A stretch of 64,000 nucleotides of DNA from Microbacteriaceae bacterium (GTDB lineage Bacteria > Actinomycetota > Actinomycetes > Actinomycetales > Microbacteriaceae). Position numbers and translations under genes: made by a program. The stretch is taken from contig WQZN01000005.1 of NCBI GenBank assembly GCA_009780695.1, positions 1 to 64,000 on the forward strand, read 5' to 3'. Shown here piece after piece: positions 18,171 to 26,889 of this stretch; position 1 is the first letter of the stretch, and each line of letters begins with the position of its first letter. The notes below the pieces were generated by a model. It ran no database searches. It was not told the origin of the DNA and saw nothing but the letters and a program-made list of their open reading frames with translations.

Positions 18171-18185
18171 TCGAACATTGTTCGA
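18171..18185. promoter_or_regulatory. Second, shortened LexA-like box
   Basis: TCGAACATTGTTCGA is a palindrome with the same half-sites as the LexA box but with a 3-nt instead of a 4-nt centre. It lies about 43 bp upstream of the first box, between imuA' and uppP. It could be an auxiliary site or a decayed copy. Confidence 0.45.
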
Positions 18186-18307
18186 ACTCTCAGCTCGTGC
18201 TCACGAGGTTTCCATATGCCACCGACATCCCTCACAACCGATAGCCTTTTCCACGGCTCGCCCATGGTCTCCGGCGAATCCGTGTGCGTTCGCGAAAGGA
18301 TCCCTGC

Positions 18308-19141
18308 GTGCATTTCTGGCAAGCGCTCGTCCTCGGCATCGTCGAGGGCGTCACCGAATTCCTCCCCGTCTCGAGCACCGGCCATCTGACGATCGTCGAG
18401 AAGCTGCTCGGCCTGCAGGTCAACGACAAGGGCGTGACCGCGTTCACCGCGATCATTCAGGTCGGCGCGATCGTCGCCGTGATCATCTACTTCTGGCGCG
18501 ACATCGTGCGCCTGCTCGGCGCCTGGTTCCGCGGCCTCGCGAACCGCAATGCACGCGGGCAGGACTACCGGCTCGCCTGGTTCGTCATCATCGGCACGAT
18601 CCCGGTCGGCATCGTCGGTCTGCTCGGCCGCCACTTCATCTCGGGCCCGCTGCGCAACCTGTGGGTCGTCGCCGTCGCGCTCGTCGTGTGGAGCTTCGTG
18701 ATGTGGTTCGCCGAACGCGTCGCCCTCAAGCAGCGCAACGAAGAGAAGATGAACCTGACGGATGCCGTCTTCATCGGCGTCATGCAGTGCTTCGCCCTCG
18801 TGCCCGGCGTCTCGCGCTCCGGCGCCACGATCAGCGCGGGCCTGATGCGCGGCCTCGACCGCGTCGCGGCCACGCGCATCTCGTTCTTCCTGTCGATCCC
18901 GGCGCTCCTCGCCGCAGGCGGCTTCGAGGCGCTGACCTCCGCCAAGGACATCAGCCACACCGTCGGCTGGGGCATGACCGGTGTCGCGACCCTCGTGAGC
19001 CTGATCGTCGCCTACGCCTCGATCGCCTGGCTGCTGCGGTTCGTGCAAAACCACAAGATCAGCGTGTTCATCTGGTACCGCGTCGCCGTCGCGATCGTCG
19101 TGGCGCTGCTGCTCGGCTTCGGCGTCATCAGCGCGACCTGA
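18308..19141 (+). CDS. uppP: Undecaprenyl-diphosphatase UppP (BacA type)
   Basis: 277-residue membrane enzyme. The signature EGVTEFLPVSSTGHL and the second motif PGVSRSGATISAG are both present, in the middle of about eight membrane helices. It recycles the lipid carrier by converting undecaprenyl diphosphate to the monophosphate, and loss or overproduction alters bacitracin sensitivity. The GTG at 18308 is chosen over earlier codons because AAAGGA lies 7 nt upstream. It is transcribed divergently from the mutasome operon. Confidence 0.93.
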   Translation: MHFWQALVLGIVEGVTEFLPVSSTGHLTIVEKLLGLQVNDKGVTAFTAIIQVGAIVAVIIYFWRDIVRLLGAWFRGLANRNARGQDYRLAWFVIIGTIPVGIVGLLGRHFISGPLRNLWVVAVALVVWSFVMWFAERVALKQRNEEKMNLTDAVFIGVMQCFALVPGVSRSGATISAGLMRGLDRVAATRISFFLSIPALLAAGGFEALTSAKDISHTVGWGMTGVATLVSLIVAYASIAWLLRFVQNHKISVFIWYRVAVAIVVALLLGFGVISAT

Positions 19142-19152
19142 GCCGCGGCGAT

Positions 19153-21261
19153 TCAGGCATCCCCGCCCCACACCCGCTCCGAGAGCGCGACGACCTCGCG
19201 CAGCTTCGCCCACTGCTGCTCCTCGGTGAGCGCGTGACCGTCCTCTGTCGAGGCGAAGCCGCACCGCGTGGACAGCGCGAGACGGTCTCGGCCGATGAGC
19301 GCGGCCGCCTCGTCGACGCGCGCGGCGATCAGGTCCGGGTCCTCGAGGGCGCCGTCCTTCGGGTCCAGCAGGCCGAGCACGACTGTCGCGCCGGAGTCGG
19401 CGGGCAGGTGCCGCAGGGCCTCGAACGCGCCGGTGCGGTCGGCGTCGAACTCGAGGAAGTAGCCGTCGTACGGAGTGCCCGCGAGCAGCTGCTCGGCGAC
19501 CGGCTCGTACTCGCCGGTCGTGATCCAGGCCGAACGGAAGTTGCCGCCGCAGACGTGCGTCGTGACGGCGAGGTCGTCCGGCTTGCCGTCGAGCACGTCC
19601 GAGATGAGCCGCGCATAGCGCTCGGCGAGCCCGTCGGTGCGGATGCCGCGCGCCGCGGCCCGCTCGAGTTCCTTTCGTGAGCCGAGGTAGGTCCAGGTCG
19701 TGTCGTCGAACTGCAGGTAGCGGCAGCCTGCGTCGTAGAACGCCGTGAGCACATCGCGGTAGGCGGCGACGAGGTCGTCGAAGAACTCCTCCTGGTCGTC
19801 GTAGCGGTCGGTCAGCACCTCGGCGCGATCGAGGCGGAAGTGCAGCATCGCCGGCGACGGGATCGTCATCTTCGCCGCCACCCCGCCGTCCGCCGCCGCA
19901 GCGGCCAGGAACCGGAAGTCGTCGAGCATCGTGTGGTCCGCGGGGAAGCCGATGCGGCCGTCGACGCGCAGCACGCGGTTCGCGCGCGCCAGCTCGGAGA
20001 TCTTGAAGCGCTCGGGCGCGTCGATGAGCGCGACGCCGTCGAGGCCGCCGAAGAAGTCCTGGAACCAGGACGAGCGGCGCAGTTCGCCGTCGGTCGCGAC
20101 CTTCAGGCCGGCGCCGGCCTGCTGCGCGACAGCCGCCGCCACGGCCGCGTCTTCGACAACGCGCAGTCCGGCGGCGTCGAGCGCGCCCGAGGCGTGCGCG
20201 AGCCGTGCGCGCTTCACGGCGGGCGGGCGCAGCAGGCTGCCGACGACGTCGGCGCGGAACGGCGCCGCCGCGGGGGAGCGGCGCGGGGCATCCGCACCCC
20301 GCCCGACCTGCGCCGTCGCGGACACTGAGGATGCCGCTGCCGCCGGCTGCAGCGCCTTCGCCTGCACGCGCAACAGGTCGACCACGGTGCGCACGCCGCG
20401 CCGGTGCAGCGTGTCGGGGCGGGCGACGACCTCGACCCGGCGTGAGACGGCGACCGCGGGGTCCAGCGGCCGGGTGCGCACGCCGGCGGTGCGGTAGCGC
20501 GCCCCCGTGAAGCGGGGCAGCAGGGCCACATCGTCGGATGCCTCGAGCATCGCCACCGCGACGGCGAGGTCGTCGATGCGATGCACGACCGCCGCCTCTG
20601 CCCCCGCGGCCGCACCCAGCCGTCGCACGGCGGCGGCGAGCGGCCGGTCGTCGTGGGCTGCGATCCAGCGCACGTCGCGCAGCTCCGCGGCGGCGACCGG
20701 CGCGGCACCGCGGGCCGAGTCGCCGGCGTCGAGCCGGTGCCCCGTGCGGAACGCCACGTCGAGCGGCTCGGTGAGCAGCGGCACGACGGCGAGCTGCCCG
20801 GGCCAGTCGGCCGCGCCGACGAGCCTCTGCGCGATCACGAGATCGGTGTCGGCGACGAGGCCGGGCACGTCGTCGACGCCGACGTCCGCGGAGCCCAGCA
20901 CGAGCTGGGGCCGCTCAGCCGCGGGCACGGCGATGAGCCGCGGGAACAGGGTCGCAGCAGCGGCGTCGAACGCGGCCACGGAGACCTCGGTCACGACATC
21001 CCCATGGAACTCGGTGATCGAGTTCGCGGCGTCGATGAGCGCCGACTCGACCGCGACGGCCGCATCGGCGAGAGCGGCGCCCGCATCGGTGAGCACGGTG
21101 CGACGCCCGTCGAGACGCGTCAGCGGAACGCCCACCGAGCGCTGCAGACCCGCGAGCTGCTGCGACACGGCGGACGGCGTGACGCGGAACGCCGCCGCGA
21201 CGGCCGCGATGCTGCCGCGGTCGCGCAGCTCGCGCAGAGCACGGAGTTGAGCCAGTTCCAT
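19153..21261 (-). CDS. LysR-type regulator fused to a MetE-like (cobalamin-independent methionine synthase family) domain
   Basis: 702 residues in one uninterrupted reading frame. Residues 1-60 are a LysR winged helix (TPSAVSQQLAGLQRSVGVPL), about 85-305 an effector-binding domain, and 306-333 an Ala-rich linker. Residues 334-702 form a MetE C-terminal-type barrel starting FRADVVGSLLRP. The MetE zinc ligands are all present: His569 and Cys571 (HVCGG), Glu604 (YFLEFD) and Cys667 (STRCGF). The barrel may therefore bind homocysteine or be a methyltransferase, and feed the regulator. It is divergent from metE, so metE control is likely. An internal GTG at residue 313 has no ribosome binding site, so a separate enzyme is less likely. 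Confidence 0.85.
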   Translation of the reverse strand: MELAQLRALRELRDRGSIAAVAAAFRVTPSAVSQQLAGLQRSVGVPLTRLDGRRTVLTDAGAALADAAVAVESALIDAANSITEFHGDVVTEVSVAAFDAAAATLFPRLIAVPAAERPQLVLGSADVGVDDVPGLVADTDLVIAQRLVGAADWPGQLAVVPLLTEPLDVAFRTGHRLDAGDSARGAAPVAAAELRDVRWIAAHDDRPLAAAVRRLGAAAGAEAAVVHRIDDLAVAVAMLEASDDVALLPRFTGARYRTAGVRTRPLDPAVAVSRRVEVVARPDTLHRRGVRTVVDLLRVQAKALQPAAAASSVSATAQVGRGADAPRRSPAAAPFRADVVGSLLRPPAVKRARLAHASGALDAAGLRVVEDAAVAAAVAQQAGAGLKVATDGELRRSSWFQDFFGGLDGVALIDAPERFKISELARANRVLRVDGRIGFPADHTMLDDFRFLAAAAADGGVAAKMTIPSPAMLHFRLDRAEVLTDRYDDQEEFFDDLVAAYRDVLTAFYDAGCRYLQFDDTTWTYLGSRKELERAAARGIRTDGLAERYARLISDVLDGKPDDLAVTTHVCGGNFRSAWITTGEYEPVAEQLLAGTPYDGYFLEFDADRTGAFEALRHLPADSGATVVLGLLDPKDGALEDPDLIAARVDEAAALIGRDRLALSTRCGFASTEDGHALTEEQQWAKLREVVALSERVWGGDA

Positions 21262-21276
21262 TAGGTCAATCTAATG
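21259..21276. promoter_or_regulatory. Palindrome between the LysR-MetE fusion gene and metE
   Basis: CATTAG-GTCAAT-CTAATG, perfect 6-bp arms 6 bp apart, overlapping the ATG of the fusion gene (21261). The arms fit the LysR-family T-N11-A interrupted dyad. It overlaps a TAGATT -10-like element for the fusion gene (21273-21268, with 6 nt to the ATG), and lies about 60 bp upstream of the metE start. A second small dyad, ATGC-GTT-GCAT, follows at 21274-21284. Autorepression plus metE control is a prediction. Confidence 0.6.
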
Positions 21277-21333
21277 CGTTGCATCAGTAACTGGCCTCTT
21301 ATCTTTCGATGGCACATGACGGAGCCTGTCAGG

Positions 21334-23634
21334 GTGAGCACAGCAGCACCCCGCACCCCGTTCCCCGCCGGCACCGCCCTCGGCTACCCCCGCATCGGCC
21401 GCCGCCGCGAGCTGAAGAAGGCGCTCGAGGCGTTCTGGCACGGCGACATCGACCGCGCCGAGCTCGACCGCCGCGCCGCCGAGCTGCGCCGCACGACCCG
21501 CGAGCGCCTCGCCGCGCTCGGCCTCGGCCGCACCGACTCGTCGATCCCGGAGTCCTTCAGCCTCTACGACCAGGTGCTCGACGCCGCGGTCGCCGTCGGC
21601 GTCGTCCCGGCCGACGAGTACTTCCTCGCCGCCCGCGGCGAGGGTGGGCGCGCGCCGCTCGAGATGACCAAGTGGTTCGACACGAACTACCACTACCTCG
21701 TGCCCGAGATCGGCCCCGAGACCCGATTCACCGCGGTCGCCGACCAGCTCGTGGGCGCGTTCGAGGAAGCCGCGGCCGACGGCTTCACGACCCGCCCGGT
21801 GCTCGTCGGCCCGGTGACCTTCCTCGCGCTCGCGAAGCCGTCCGGCGCCGCCCCCGAGGGCTTCCGCCCGCTGAGCCGCCTCGCGGATCTCATCCCGGTC
21901 TACGCCGAGCTGCTCACGCGCCTCGCCTCCGTCGGCGCCGAGTGGGTGCAGCTCGATGAGCCCGCGCTCGTGTCGGAGAGCCTGCCGGATGCCCCGTCCG
22001 CGGTCCGCACGGCGGCCGCGACCGCCTACACCGCCCTCGGCCGCCTCGAGACGCGCCCGCAGCTCTTCGTCGCCGCCCCCTACGCCGCCCTCGGCGACGC
22101 TCTCGGCGCGCTCGCGAGCACCCCCGTCGAGGCGATCGGCCTCGACCTCGTGCGCGGTTCGATCCCCGCAGACCTCAACAACTGCACGGCGGACGCCCTC
22201 AAGACCAAGACCCTCGTCGGCGGCGTGATCGACGGCCACAACATCTGGCGCGGCGACCTCGCCGCCGCCTTCGCGAAGCTGCAGCTGCTGCGCGATCTGA
22301 GCCCGCACGTCTCGGCGGCCACCTCGACGTCGCTGCAGCACGTGCCGCACGATGTGGCCGACGAGCCGCAGCTCGACGCGCGCCTGAGCTCGTGGCTCGC
22401 CTTCGCCGACCAGAAGGTCGAGCAGGTCGCGACCCTGGCGAAGGGCCTCAGCCGCGGGGCGGATGCCATCGCCGGCGAGCTGCGCGAGGCATCCCTCGCC
22501 CTCGCCGACCGTCTCGGCGCGCCGGGCGTGCGCGTCCCCACGGTCCGCGAGCGCCTCGCAGGCCTGCAGCCGGGCGACTTCGAGCGCGGCGACTACGACG
22601 CGCGCGTCACCGCGCAGGCCGCCGCGACGCCGCTGCCCGCACTGCCGACGACGACGATCGGCTCGTTCCCGCAGACGGCCGAGATCCGTCGCGCCCGCGC
22701 AGCGCGCGTCGCGGGTTCGCTCACGCCTGCGCAGTACGACGAGGCGATGAAGGCCGAGATCGCACGCGTCATCGCCCTGCAGGAGGAGCTCGGTCTCGAT
22801 GTCCTCGTGCACGGCGAACCCGAGCGCAACGACATGGTGCAGTACTTCGCCGAGCACCTCGACGGCTTCGCGGTCACGGTGAACGGCTGGGTGCAGTCCT
22901 ACGGCAGCCGCTGCACGCGCCCGTCGATCCTGTGGGGCGACGTGAGCCGCCCGGCGCCCATCACGGTCGACTGGTCGAGCTACGCGCAGTCGCTCACGAG
23001 CAAGCCCGTCAAGGGCATGCTCACGGGCCCCGTGACGATCCTCGCGTGGTCGTTCGTGCGCGACGACCAGCCGCTCGGCGACACGGCGAACCAGGTCGCG
23101 CTCGCGTTGCGCGACGAGGTCGCCGACCTCGAAGCGGCGGGCATCGCCGTCGTGCAGGTCGACGAGCCCGCGCTGCGCGAGCTGCTGCCGCTCAAGAAGG
23201 CCGACCAGGACGCGTACCTCGCGTGGTCGGTCGGCTCGTTCAAGCTGGCGACGGCGGGGGCGGATGTCGCGACGCAGGTGCACACGCACCTCTGCTACTC
23301 GGAGTTCGGCGTCGTCATCGACGCGATCCGCGCCCTCGACGCCGACGTGACCTCGATCGAGGCCGCACGCAGCCGGATGGAGGTCGTCGACGACATCGCA
23401 CGCAGCGGCTTCGACCACGGCGTCGGGCCCGGCGTATGGGACATCCACTCGCCGCGCGTGCCGTCGCAGGCCGAGCTCGACGAGCTTCTCGCACGCGCCG
23501 TCGCGGCGGTGCCGGGCAGCCAGCTGTGGGTGAACCCCGACTGCGGCCTCAAGACGCGCGGCTACGACGAGACGATCGCGTCGCTCACCAACCTGGTCGC
23601 CGCGGCGCGGAAGGCGCGCGAACTGGTCTCGTAG
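21334..23634 (+). CDS. metE: Cobalamin-independent methionine synthase
   Basis: 766 residues with both MetE barrels. The N-terminal half opens LGYPRIGRRRELKKALEAFW; the C-terminal catalytic half has HTHLCYSEF with the zinc His and Cys, SIEAARS with the Glu ligand and NPDCGLKTRG with the final Cys. It transfers the methyl group of 5-methyltetrahydropteroyltriglutamate to homocysteine, making methionine without vitamin B12. Start: GTG at 21334 has GGAG 9 nt upstream; an ATG at 21316 and one at 21274 are less supported. It is divergent from the LysR-MetE fusion and followed by a terminator. Confidence 0.93.
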   Translation: MSTAAPRTPFPAGTALGYPRIGRRRELKKALEAFWHGDIDRAELDRRAAELRRTTRERLAALGLGRTDSSIPESFSLYDQVLDAAVAVGVVPADEYFLAARGEGGRAPLEMTKWFDTNYHYLVPEIGPETRFTAVADQLVGAFEEAAADGFTTRPVLVGPVTFLALAKPSGAAPEGFRPLSRLADLIPVYAELLTRLASVGAEWVQLDEPALVSESLPDAPSAVRTAAATAYTALGRLETRPQLFVAAPYAALGDALGALASTPVEAIGLDLVRGSIPADLNNCTADALKTKTLVGGVIDGHNIWRGDLAAAFAKLQLLRDLSPHVSAATSTSLQHVPHDVADEPQLDARLSSWLAFADQKVEQVATLAKGLSRGADAIAGELREASLALADRLGAPGVRVPTVRERLAGLQPGDFERGDYDARVTAQAAATPLPALPTTTIGSFPQTAEIRRARAARVAGSLTPAQYDEAMKAEIARVIALQEELGLDVLVHGEPERNDMVQYFAEHLDGFAVTVNGWVQSYGSRCTRPSILWGDVSRPAPITVDWSSYAQSLTSKPVKGMLTGPVTILAWSFVRDDQPLGDTANQVALALRDEVADLEAAGIAVVQVDEPALRELLPLKKADQDAYLAWSVGSFKLATAGADVATQVHTHLCYSEFGVVIDAIRALDADVTSIEAARSRMEVVDDIARSGFDHGVGPGVWDIHSPRVPSQAELDELLARAVAAVPGSQLWVNPDCGLKTRGYDETIASLTNLVAAARKARELVS

Positions 23635-23651
23635 CCGCGCGAAGAGCGCAT

Positions 23652-23686
23652 AAGGGCGGACGCTCCTCACCGGAACGTCCGCCCTT
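23652..23686 (+). terminator. Terminator after metE
   Basis: Arms AAGGGCGGACG (23652-23662) and CGTCCGCCCTT (23676-23686), 11 bp, around a 13-nt loop. It starts 18 nt after the metE stop. The T-run is only two long, so efficiency may rely on the GC-rich stem. Confidence 0.7.
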
Positions 23687-23715
23687 CGGCATCTCACCTG
23701 ACGACTTAAACGAGA

Positions 23716-23741
23716 AGAACCCCTGGTCACCCAGGGGTTCT
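23716..23741 (-). terminator. Terminator of the tRNA-Leu gene
   Basis: Perfect 11-bp hairpin, AGAACCCCTGG and its complement around TCAC. On the minus strand it lies 8 nt downstream of the tRNA 3' end and ends in TCTTCTCG. Because arms are symmetric it could also stop read-through from metE. Confidence 0.75.
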
Positions 23742-23749
23742 TTCGATTG

Positions 23750-23834
23750 TGCGCGAGGGGGGACTTGAACCCCCACGCCCTATACGGGCACTAGCACCTC
23801 AAGCTAGCGCGTCTGCCTATTCCGCCACCCGCGC
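23750..23834 (-). tRNA. tRNA-Leu, anticodon GAG
   Basis: 85-nt class II tRNA read on the minus strand. Acceptor GCGCGGG pairs with CTCGCGC (one G-U), followed by discriminator A. The anticodon stem CTAGC/GCTAG encloses the loop TTGAGGT, giving anticodon GAG (reads CUC and CUU), and the T-arm is GGGGG-TTCAAGT-CCCCC. A long variable arm (TGCCCGTATAGGGCG) is typical of tRNA-Leu. CCA is not encoded. A TAGAGT -10 candidate lies near 23877-23882, about 45 nt before the mature 5' end. Confidence 0.93.
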
Positions 23835-23990
23835 GCACTTCCGACGGTTGAAAACTGAGCCAACCACCGAGGAACGACTCTATCACGGCTCAGGGCGCCC
23901 CTTTGACCACGGGCGCGCACCCCGGGCGCGTCGAGCGGGCGCCGCGGCATCCGCACAGGCGGCTCTTCGGTGCGTTCGAAAACCCGGCGC

Positions 23991-24002
23991 TAGCGTAAGA
24001 GC
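23991..24002 (+). promoter_or_regulatory. -10 element for a leaderless M20 peptidase transcript
   Basis: TAGCGT at 23991-23996 followed by 6 nt and the ATG at 24003, so transcription should begin at or near the start codon. Confidence 0.55.
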
Positions 24003-25307
24003 ATGACCGACGCCGCCGAGCTCGACGAGACCGCGATCATCGCGAGCGAGCTGATCCGCTTCGACACGACGAACTACGGCGAAGGGAAGTCGAAGGGCGA
24101 GACCGAGGCGGCGGAATACGTCGCCGCGAAGCTCGAGGCGCTCGGCCTCGAGCCGCAGCTGTTCGACTCGGCGCCGCGCCGCACGAGCGTCGTCGCGCGG
24201 GTGCCCGGCCGCGACCGCGGCAAGCCGGCCCTCGTCGTGCACGGCCACACCGACGTGGTGCCCGCCGACCCCGCGCAGTGGAGCGTCGACCCGTTCGCGG
24301 GCGACATCAAGGACGGCATGCTCTGGGGCCGCGGCGCGGTCGACATGAAGAACATGGATGCCATGATCCTGACCGCGCTCGGCGATGTGCTCGCAGGCGG
24401 CGGTCAGCCCGAGCGCGACCTCGTCATCGCCTTCTTCGCCGACGAGGAGAACGGCGGCGGCTTCGGCTCGCACTTCCTCGTGCGCGAGCACCCCGAGCTG
24501 TTCGCGGGCGCGACCGAGGCGATCAGCGAGGTCGGCGGCTACTCGATCGACATCGAGGGCACGCCCGCCTATCTGCTGCAGACGGGGGAGAAGGCGATGA
24601 TCTGGGCGAAGCTCGTCGCCGAGGCGCCCGCGGGCCACGGCTCGCGGCTCGTCGCGCGCAACGCCGTCACCGAGCTCGCCGAGGCGGTCGCCAAGGTCGG
24701 CCGGCTCGAGTGGCCCGTGCAACTGACCGATACGACCTCCGAGCTGATCGCCGAGCTGGGGCGCATCCTCGACGTCGACCCCGAGCAGGTCGGGCCGGAT
24801 GCCGTGGTGCTCCGCACCGGTTCCGCCGCCGGCTTCATCACCGCCACGCTGCGTTCCACCGCGAACCCGACGATGCTCACGGCGGGCTACAAGTCGAACG
24901 TGATCCCGGAGCGCGCGGAGGCGCGTCTGGACATCCGCCCGCTGCCCGGCCAGGAGGACGAGGTGCTGGCCTACCTCGACGAGCTCGTCGGCGAGAACGT
25001 GCGCATCGAGATCGTCGTGAAGGACACCGGGCTCGAGAACCCGACCTCGGGCGCCCTGGTCGACGCGGTGCGTGGCTCGCTCGAGCGGCACGACCCCGGG
25101 GTGCCCGTGCTGCCGTATCTGATGCCCGCGGGCACCGACAACAAGGCGCTGTCGCTGCTCGGCATCCGCGGCTACGGCTTCGCCCCGCTCAAGCTGCCGC
25201 CCGAGCTCGACTTCCCGGGCATGTTCCACGGCATCGACGAGCGCGTGCCGCTCGACTCGCTCGTCTTCGGGCGCCGAGTGCTCGCCGACCTGCTGGCGGC
25301 GTACTGA
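24003..25307 (+). CDS. M20/M28-family metallopeptidase (ArgE/DapE/CPG2-like)
   Basis: 434 residues. Metal ligands are in LVVHGHTDVVPA (His), WGRGAVDMKNM (bridging Asp), FFADEENGGGFG (Glu catalytic base and Glu ligand) and the C-terminal PGMFHGIDERV (His). A dimerisation domain sits between about residues 180 and 300. This dinuclear-zinc family cleaves peptides or deacylates amino acids; here the substrate is unknown. Its stop overlaps the mshC start (TGATG), implying operon expression. A TAGCGT box 6 nt upstream suggests leaderless transcription. Confidence 0.88.
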   Translation: MTDAAELDETAIIASELIRFDTTNYGEGKSKGETEAAEYVAAKLEALGLEPQLFDSAPRRTSVVARVPGRDRGKPALVVHGHTDVVPADPAQWSVDPFAGDIKDGMLWGRGAVDMKNMDAMILTALGDVLAGGGQPERDLVIAFFADEENGGGFGSHFLVREHPELFAGATEAISEVGGYSIDIEGTPAYLLQTGEKAMIWAKLVAEAPAGHGSRLVARNAVTELAEAVAKVGRLEWPVQLTDTTSELIAELGRILDVDPEQVGPDAVVLRTGSAAGFITATLRSTANPTMLTAGYKSNVIPERAEARLDIRPLPGQEDEVLAYLDELVGENVRIEIVVKDTGLENPTSGALVDAVRGSLERHDPGVPVLPYLMPAGTDNKALSLLGIRGYGFAPLKLPPELDFPGMFHGIDERVPLDSLVFGRRVLADLLAAY

Positions 25308-26542
25308 TGGAGGCGTGGGCATTCCCCGAGCTGCCCGAGGTGCCGGGCCGCGGCACGGTGCCGCGGCTGTTCTCGAGCGCGACCGGCGGACTCGTGGCCG
25401 CCGAGCCCGACGGCGACACGGCCACGCTGTACGTCTGCGGCATCACGCCGTACGATGCGACGCACCTCGGCCACGCGGCGACGTACGTCGCGTTCGACAC
25501 GCTGCAGCGGGTCTGGCGCGATGCCGGGTATGCCGTGCGCTACGCGCAGAACGTCACCGACGTCGACGACCCGCTGCTCGAGCGCGCCGAACGCGACGGC
25601 GTCGACTGGCGCGAGCTGGGGCGCAGCGAGGTCGACGGGTTCCGTGCCGACATGGCGGCGCTCGGCGTCATCCCGCCCGACGCCTATGTCGCGGTGACCG
25701 ACCGCATCGCCCCGGCCGCCGTGGCCGCCGCCGAGCTGCTGGCCGCGGGGCTGGCGTATCGGCTGCCGGCCGACGACGCCTCCGACGACAGCGACGGCGC
25801 CGACATCTACTTCGACGCGACCGCCGCGTCGGACGTGGGCCCCTGGTACCTCGGCCTCGAGAGCCGCATGCGGCGCGACGAGATGCTGCGCCTCTTCGGC
25901 GAGCGCGGCGGCGACCCGGGCCGTGCGGGCAAGCGCGACGAGCTCGATCCGTTGCTGTGGCGCGCGCACCGCGACGGCGAGCCCGTGTGGGACTCGCCCG
26001 TCGGCCGAGGGAGACCCGGCTGGCACATCGAGTGCGCGGTCATCGCGCTGGACGAGCTGGGGGCGCCGCTCACGGTGCTGGGCGGCGGGTCCGACCTGGT
26101 GTTCCCGCACCACGAGTTCAGCGCCGCCCATTCGTCGGCGCTGACCGGTGAGGCCGCCGCGAAGGTCTATGCCCACGGCGGCATGGTCGCCTATCAGGGC
26201 GAGAAGATGTCGAAGTCGCTCGGCAACCTCGTGAAAGTGAAGGAGCTCGTCGCCGCCGGGGTCGACCCGCGTGGCATCCGGCTCGCGATCCTCGCGCACC
26301 ATTACCGCTCGGACTGGGAGTGGACCGATGCCGTGCTGGCCGAGGCCGTGGAGCGTCTGGCCGCGTGGTCGGCTGCGCCCGCGATCGAGGATGACGGGGC
26401 CGGGCTCGCCGAGCTGCGCGCGGTGCTCGCGAACGATCTCGACGCGCCGGCGGCGATCGCGCTCATCGACGAGCGGGCGCAGACCGGCCTCTCGACGGGG
26501 TTGCGCGCGGGCATCCACCTGCTCCTCGGCATCGAGCTGTAA
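25307..26542 (+). CDS. mshC: L-cysteine:1D-myo-inosityl 2-amino-2-deoxy-alpha-D-glucopyranoside ligase
   Basis: 411 residues, MshC, the class I synthetase-like enzyme that joins cysteine to GlcN-inositol with ATP in mycothiol synthesis. The HIGH-like motif is THLGHAATY, the KMSKS motif EKMSKSLGN, and Cys44 (YVCGITPYD) with HIECAV supplies zinc ligands. The C-terminal cysteinyl-tRNA-synthetase anticodon domain is lacking, which separates MshC from CysRS. Its ATG overlaps the stop of the M20 peptidase gene. It shows the organism uses mycothiol as its main thiol. Confidence 0.92.
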   Translation: MEAWAFPELPEVPGRGTVPRLFSSATGGLVAAEPDGDTATLYVCGITPYDATHLGHAATYVAFDTLQRVWRDAGYAVRYAQNVTDVDDPLLERAERDGVDWRELGRSEVDGFRADMAALGVIPPDAYVAVTDRIAPAAVAAAELLAAGLAYRLPADDASDDSDGADIYFDATAASDVGPWYLGLESRMRRDEMLRLFGERGGDPGRAGKRDELDPLLWRAHRDGEPVWDSPVGRGRPGWHIECAVIALDELGAPLTVLGGGSDLVFPHHEFSAAHSSALTGEAAAKVYAHGGMVAYQGEKMSKSLGNLVKVKELVAAGVDPRGIRLAILAHHYRSDWEWTDAVLAEAVERLAAWSAAPAIEDDGAGLAELRAVLANDLDAPAAIALIDERAQTGLSTGLRAGIHLLLGIEL

Positions 26543-26585
26543 GCGCGCGGTGGGGATGCCGCGACATCCGCGCCGCAGGTGACCG

Positions 26586-26626
26586 TCGACGCCATCGACG
26601 CCATCGACGCCATCGACGCCATCGAC
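26586..26626. repeat. 9-bp tandem repeat
   Basis: Four perfect copies of GCCATCGAC (26591-26626), preceded by a partial unit TCGAC (26586-26590). Being a multiple of three and open on both strands it gives spurious repetitive peptides, but no gene covers it. Possible variable-number locus. Confidence 0.85.
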
Positions 26627-26657
26627 GAACTCTGATTCCCGACGGACGCGCCTTATG

Positions 26658-26684
26658 CCGGTCCAATTCCTCGCGGACGCTTTT
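26658..26684. repeat. Left arm of 27-bp inverted repeat flanking the DUF559-like gene
   Basis: CCGGTCC, two differing bases, then TTCCTCGCGGACGCTTTT. It matches the reverse complement of 27797-27823 at 25 of 27 positions. The two copies point inward at a 1.1-kb unit that carries only the gene at 26890. Confidence 0.85.
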
Positions 26685-26889
26685 CGGCACAAGATGCGGC
26701 GCGTCGTCGGCGACATACCGGGTCTTCCCGCAGATTGAGTCCGCCAGATCGCGAGCAAGCGACCTGAACGGCGTGCCGCCGAGGATGCCGCGCAGTTCTC
26801 GGCCTGCACACCACTGCCGATAAGCCAATAACGCACCGATGCGCCGGTTCGCCAGGCACCGCGCCCGGCGCCGACCCCATGCTCTGTGC

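Larger units (their letters stand above)
26543..26889. other. Gene-free gap of 347 bp
   Basis: Holds a 9-bp tandem repeat (26586-26626), the left arm of a 27-bp inverted repeat (26658-26684), then about 200 bp leading to the DUF559-like gene. No RNA gene or supported ORF was found here. Confidence 0.6.

Noticed and set aside
18215..18225. Fourth RecA-NDp motif (TGTCGGTG on the minus strand) upstream of imuA'
   Set aside because: There is no TANNNT 8 nt downstream, and a LexA promoter is already present.
20323..20325. Internal GTG start that would make a separate MetE-like protein
   Set aside because: No ribosome binding site precedes it and the frame is continuous with the LysR part.
21262..21333. 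SAM or cobalamin riboswitch before metE
   Set aside because: Only about 70 bp are available and no aptamer-like structure was found.
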